Below are positions 61,167 to 64,000 of a stretch of DNA of 64,000 bases, in pieces; position 1 is the stretch's first letter, and the number at the start of each line of letters is the position of its first letter. Source of the DNA: Pantanalinema sp. GBBB05 (GTDB lineage: Bacteria > Cyanobacteriota > Cyanobacteriia > Leptolyngbyales > Leptolyngbyaceae); assembly GCA_016743235.1 (NCBI GenBank), contig VRZD01000012.1:62001-126000 (forward strand), in the 5' to 3' direction. The position numbers and the translations under genes are program-made. The notes beneath the pieces are model-generated. The model was not told the DNA's origin. It saw only the letters and a list, made by a program, of their open reading frames with translations, and searched no databases.

Positions 61167-62666
61167 TCAGTTGTGTTGACCGCCTGCCATCAGTAAGCCG
61201 ATCGTTTCTCGGGTTGCCCTTGCGGCATCGAGAATTTCCACAAACTGTCCGGCATACATCACGGCGATGCGATCGCTCATTGCCAGTACTTCTTCCAGTT
61301 CGGTAGAAATATATAGAATCGCTGTACCTCGATTGCGTTCGGCTAATAAGGCTTGCTGGACGTATTCTGTAGCACCCACATCTAAGCCACGAGTCGGTTG
61401 CATCGCAATGATTAATCCGGGTTTCCCGGATAACTCCCGTGCCAAAACGACCTTTTGTTGATTGCCACCTGATAACTGACTTACTCTGAGCTTGCCACTG
61501 GTGGCTCGGATGTCAAATGCCTGGATTGCCCAATCGGTATGGCGGTTGATTGCCAACTTCTGCAAGAGCCAATGCCGACAGAAGGGCAGGCGGTTAAAGG
61601 CTTTCAGAATCAGATTACGGGTAATACTGAATGGCAGAATTAGCCCCATTTTTTGCCGATCTTCGGGGATATAACCAAGGTTGAGTTGGCGGCGGTTGCT
61701 AGTGTCAGCAGTGATTTCCTTGCCTTGGTAAGCGATCGTGCCGTTAGTGATGGCTCGCAGTCCTGCGATCGCGTCAGCCAGCTCCCGTTGACCGTTGCCA
61801 TCGACTCCAGCCACCCCCAGAATTTCTCCAGCTCTAAGTTGGAACGATACCCCTTGGACGGCGGGTAAGTTGCGATCGTCCCGAACATGCAGCTGGCTGA
61901 CGTTGAGGGCGATCGTTGTATTGGTCTGGACGGGTTTTTCCAGTTGGAAGTTGATTTCCCGTCCGACCATCAATTCGGCTAGGGTTTTAGGCGTTGTGTG
62001 AGCCGTGGTGGTGCTGGCAACGACCCGTCCTCGCCGTAAGACGGTAACTGTATCGCACAGGTTGATCACCTCATCCAATTTGTGACTGATAAAAATAATC
62101 GTGTGCTGCTGAGCGGCAAGTTGCCGTAACACAGTGAAAAACGTGGCAATTTCCGGCGGGGTTAAAACGGCTGTGGGTTCATCTAGAATTAGCAGCTTGG
62201 CTTGCCGATGCAGAGCTTTGAGGATTTCTACCCGCTGCTGAGTCCCGATCGGTAAATCGCTGACTTTGGCAAAGGGGTCGATCGGTAAGCCATAGGAGGC
62301 TGCCATGGCTGCGAGTTCTGCTGCCCGTTGCGGCAAATTCAGCCCTAAAGAAAATTGAGTTCCCAGAATAATGTTCTCTACAACTGAGAGTTGGGGCACC
62401 AGCATAAAGTGCTGATGGATCATACCGATGCCTTGGGCGATCGCAGCACTGGGAGAATTGATCTGGACGGGTTGCTGGTTGAGATAAATTTGTCCAGCAT
62501 CGGGTTGATACAGCCCACACAGCATATTCATCAGTGTGGTTTTGCCTGCCCCGTTTTCCCCCAAGACGGCATGAATAGAACCAGATTTTACCTCCAGGCT
62601 GATTTGGTCATTGGCGACAAAACTGCCAAACCGTTTGGTAATTCCTTCTAGCCGTAGCTGCGTCAC
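61167..62666 (-). CDS. ABC transporter ATP-binding protein (nucleoside/BMP type)
   Basis: A 499-residue protein with two ABC domains, starting at GTG 62666. Domain 1: VLGENGAGKTTLMNMLCGLY (Walker A) and ILDEPTAVLTPPEIATFF (Walker B). Domain 2: GVDGNGQRELADAIAGLRAI (degenerate Walker A) and the signature LSGGNQQKVVLARELSGKPG. This twin-ABC form belongs to nucleoside, ribose and BMP-type importers. It overlaps the BMP gene by 4 bases (GTGA). No permease gene follows on this strand. Confidence 0.88.
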   Translation of the reverse strand: MTQLRLEGITKRFGSFVANDQISLEVKSGSIHAVLGENGAGKTTLMNMLCGLYQPDAGQIYLNQQPVQINSPSAAIAQGIGMIHQHFMLVPQLSVVENIILGTQFSLGLNLPQRAAELAAMAASYGLPIDPFAKVSDLPIGTQQRVEILKALHRQAKLLILDEPTAVLTPPEIATFFTVLRQLAAQQHTIIFISHKLDEVINLCDTVTVLRRGRVVASTTTAHTTPKTLAELMVGREINFQLEKPVQTNTTIALNVSQLHVRDDRNLPAVQGVSFQLRAGEILGVAGVDGNGQRELADAIAGLRAITNGTIAYQGKEITADTSNRRQLNLGYIPEDRQKMGLILPFSITRNLILKAFNRLPFCRHWLLQKLAINRHTDWAIQAFDIRATSGKLRVSQLSGGNQQKVVLARELSGKPGLIIAMQPTRGLDVGATEYVQQALLAERNRGTAILYISTELEEVLAMSDRIAVMYAGQFVEILDAARATRETIGLLMAGGQHN

Positions 62667-63721
62667 GCGGCTCCTTTGACACAGCGAGTGGCTTTCCCAG
62701 CTTCGGTACAGGTTTCAAAGGTGAGCTTGTCTGCCACGATCGCATCAGCGGTTTGCTTGACTTTGTCCTGCAAGGGTTGGGGAACAGCAGGATTGAATTT
62801 GCCCAGATATAAAATTGTGGGTTCTTTCAAGCCTAAGGAATACACCTCACCTTTTAGAGCCTTGTTCTTTGCCAGGTCGGCTAATTTCGCGATCGCTAAA
62901 TCAATTCGCTTGACAGCGCTAGTCAGAACCGCTTTGGGCGCCACATCTAGTTGATCAGCCGTGTTACCAAAAGCATAGATACCGCGATCGGCGGCAGCTT
63001 GTAAGACAGTTGGGGCAGCATTATCTAGCCACTGATAAATCACATCAGCTCCCGTGGAGATCAGGGCTTCGGCAGCTTCCTTGGCTTTAGCCGCATCATT
63101 CCAATCTCCCGTAAAACTGGAACTCACCTCAATGCTGGGATCAATGGATTTTGCCCCGAGTTCAAAGCCACGCAATTCTTCCTGTGTTGCCTGGAACTCT
63201 TGCCCTGCCAGGTATGCCAGCTTCTTCGACTTGCTCATTTCTGCCGCCAGAATGCCACACAGATAGCTAGCTTGCAGGTGGTCAATTCGCAGCGAAGCAA
63301 TATTTGTGCCCGAGGCGGCTCCATTTACTCCAATGAAAAAGGATTGGGGAAACTGCGGGGCAACTTGTTGAATGGCAGCATCGAACTGACCACCATGGGC
63401 ATAAATCAAATTAAAGCCACGCCGTGCAAAGTCAGACAATACTTCCACCTGTTCTGCTTGCCCAACTTTTTCCACATAGGCGGTTTCTGCCCCTAACTGT
63501 GCTTTAATCGCTTCTAATCCTGCATACCCGGCTTGATTCCAGGCTTTGTCTGTAATGACTCCCGGCAGCACGATCGCGGCTTTCAACCCACTGCTGGCGG
63601 CTGGACTTTCTGACGCTGTATCTGATGGTGTGGATACACCACATCCTTTAAGCAGTAAGGCTCCAAACCCTGCCACGGTTCCATCCATTAAGAACTGCCG
63701 CCGACTATAGCGCTTGCCCAT
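62663..63721 (-). CDS. BMP-family ABC transporter substrate-binding lipoprotein
   Basis: About 352 residues from ATG 63721. The N-terminus KRYSRRQFLMDGTVAGFGAL is a twin-arginine signal (SRRQFLM), and LLKGC supplies the lipobox, so export is probably via Tat with lipid anchoring. The BMP fold follows: AIVLPGVITDKAWNQAGYAG, LIYAHGGQFDAAIQQVAPQF and ADVIYQWLDNAAPTVLQAAA. PnrA/BMP proteins bind purine nucleosides; the ligand here is inferred from family. It heads a two-gene operon with the twin-ABC ATPase. Confidence 0.88.
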   Translation of the reverse strand: MGKRYSRRQFLMDGTVAGFGALLLKGCGVSTPSDTASESPAASSGLKAAIVLPGVITDKAWNQAGYAGLEAIKAQLGAETAYVEKVGQAEQVEVLSDFARRGFNLIYAHGGQFDAAIQQVAPQFPQSFFIGVNGAASGTNIASLRIDHLQASYLCGILAAEMSKSKKLAYLAGQEFQATQEELRGFELGAKSIDPSIEVSSSFTGDWNDAAKAKEAAEALISTGADVIYQWLDNAAPTVLQAAADRGIYAFGNTADQLDVAPKAVLTSAVKRIDLAIAKLADLAKNKALKGEVYSLGLKEPTILYLGKFNPAVPQPLQDKVKQTADAIVADKLTFETCTEAGKATRCVKGAA

Positions 63722-63944
63722 GACCACTAGCCTCCTTGCGTTAACTCCAATTCATAAAAAAATATTTAATCGGATTCTAAGCAGAATAACGTAATTAAGA
63801 AATTTTTCGCTCAAATCAGGCAGGATCGTGATATTCAACTGACTTGCCTCGACTGCGTCTTGGCGGTAATGCTTGTCTACCTCGATCGATTCAGTTGTAA
63901 CTACCTTTTACACTGTGATTGAACTAATTAGGAGTACTGGCAAA

Positions 63945-64000
63945 ATGGTTCTCACACCTTCTACGATGCTGGCATTGGGGACTCCTGCCCCAGCCTTTGC
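63945..64000 (+). CDS. Redoxin-type (AhpC/TSA) protein, N-terminus only
   Basis: ATG at 63945 with AGGAG 10 nt upstream. The 18 visible residues, MVLTPSTMLALGTPAPAF, match the start of cyanobacterial peroxiredoxin-like thioredoxin-fold proteins, where AFSLPD usually follows. It is cut by the window end, so the family is a guess from the N-terminus only. Confidence 0.5.
   Translation, partial: MVLTPSTMLALGTPAPAF

Overview
The window is chromosomal DNA from a cyanobacterium, most like a filamentous or Leptolyngbya-type lineage. It carries psbA, chlB, petG, cytM, an NTRC-type thioredoxin reductase, pilA, GUN4 and pentapeptide proteins, and the HIP1 palindrome GCGATCGC is frequent. I see no rRNA, tRNA, CRISPR array or complete insertion sequence.

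Layout. 1-6.7 kb: a 5-oxoprolinase/hydantoinase fragment, a Uma2 nuclease, a WG-repeat lipoprotein, a lipase-like hydrolase, a caspase-like lipoprotein and an M28 peptidase. 6.7-14.6 kb is an accessory region: toxin-antitoxin pairs (DUF433/PIN-like, VapC with its antitoxin), decayed toxin-antitoxin pieces, a DUF4365 couple, a GIY-YIG protein, a GUN4-domain membrane protein, a 21-bp x 10 heptad-coding repeat, two loci with a 41-bp repeat period, and a small MITE-like element. 14.8-30 kb is metabolic: a GH65 phosphorylase fused to beta-phosphoglucomutase, PhzF, pdhB, chlB, malic enzyme, radC, a GH10-like hydrolase and a group 2 sigma factor. A broken UPF0175/DUF3368 toxin-antitoxin pair interrupts it. 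30.5-34.7 kb: a giant repetitive PRC-barrel/DUF2382 protein and a small DUF2382 partner. 35-41 kb: KDPG aldolase, L,D-transpeptidase, NUDIX, the Fut-type iron transporter (futB and futC, divergent, with a Fur-like box) and an Hpt protein. 42-46 kb: psbA, NTRC and pilA. 46.5-49.4 kb: aroF and purB. 49.5-64 kb: a papain-like protease with a very acidic tail, petG, cytM, an FkbM methyltransferase, a coiled-coil protein, an Omp85 protein, a HIT protein, a second pentapeptide protein and a BMP-type ABC transporter.

The most striking signal lies between purB and aroF (47.40-47.75 kb, minus strand). Two short open frames encode peptides of 18 and 20 residues packed with Tyr, Phe and Trp codons. Each is followed by an intrinsic terminator. 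In each unit the 3' end of the peptide frame is complementary to the 5' arm of that terminator. This is the architecture of ribosome-mediated transcription attenuation, present twice in series, ahead of a DAHP synthase, the first enzyme of aromatic amino acid synthesis.

The psbA copy encodes a D1 with Ala80, Leu158 and Ala286, plus Pro144, Phe147 and Met173. These are the marks of the low-oxygen D1' isoform. Its promoter carries a perfect 14-bp palindrome across the spacer and -10 region. Together with chlB (oxygen-sensitive protochlorophyllide reductase), this suggests a strain equipped for micro-oxic conditions.
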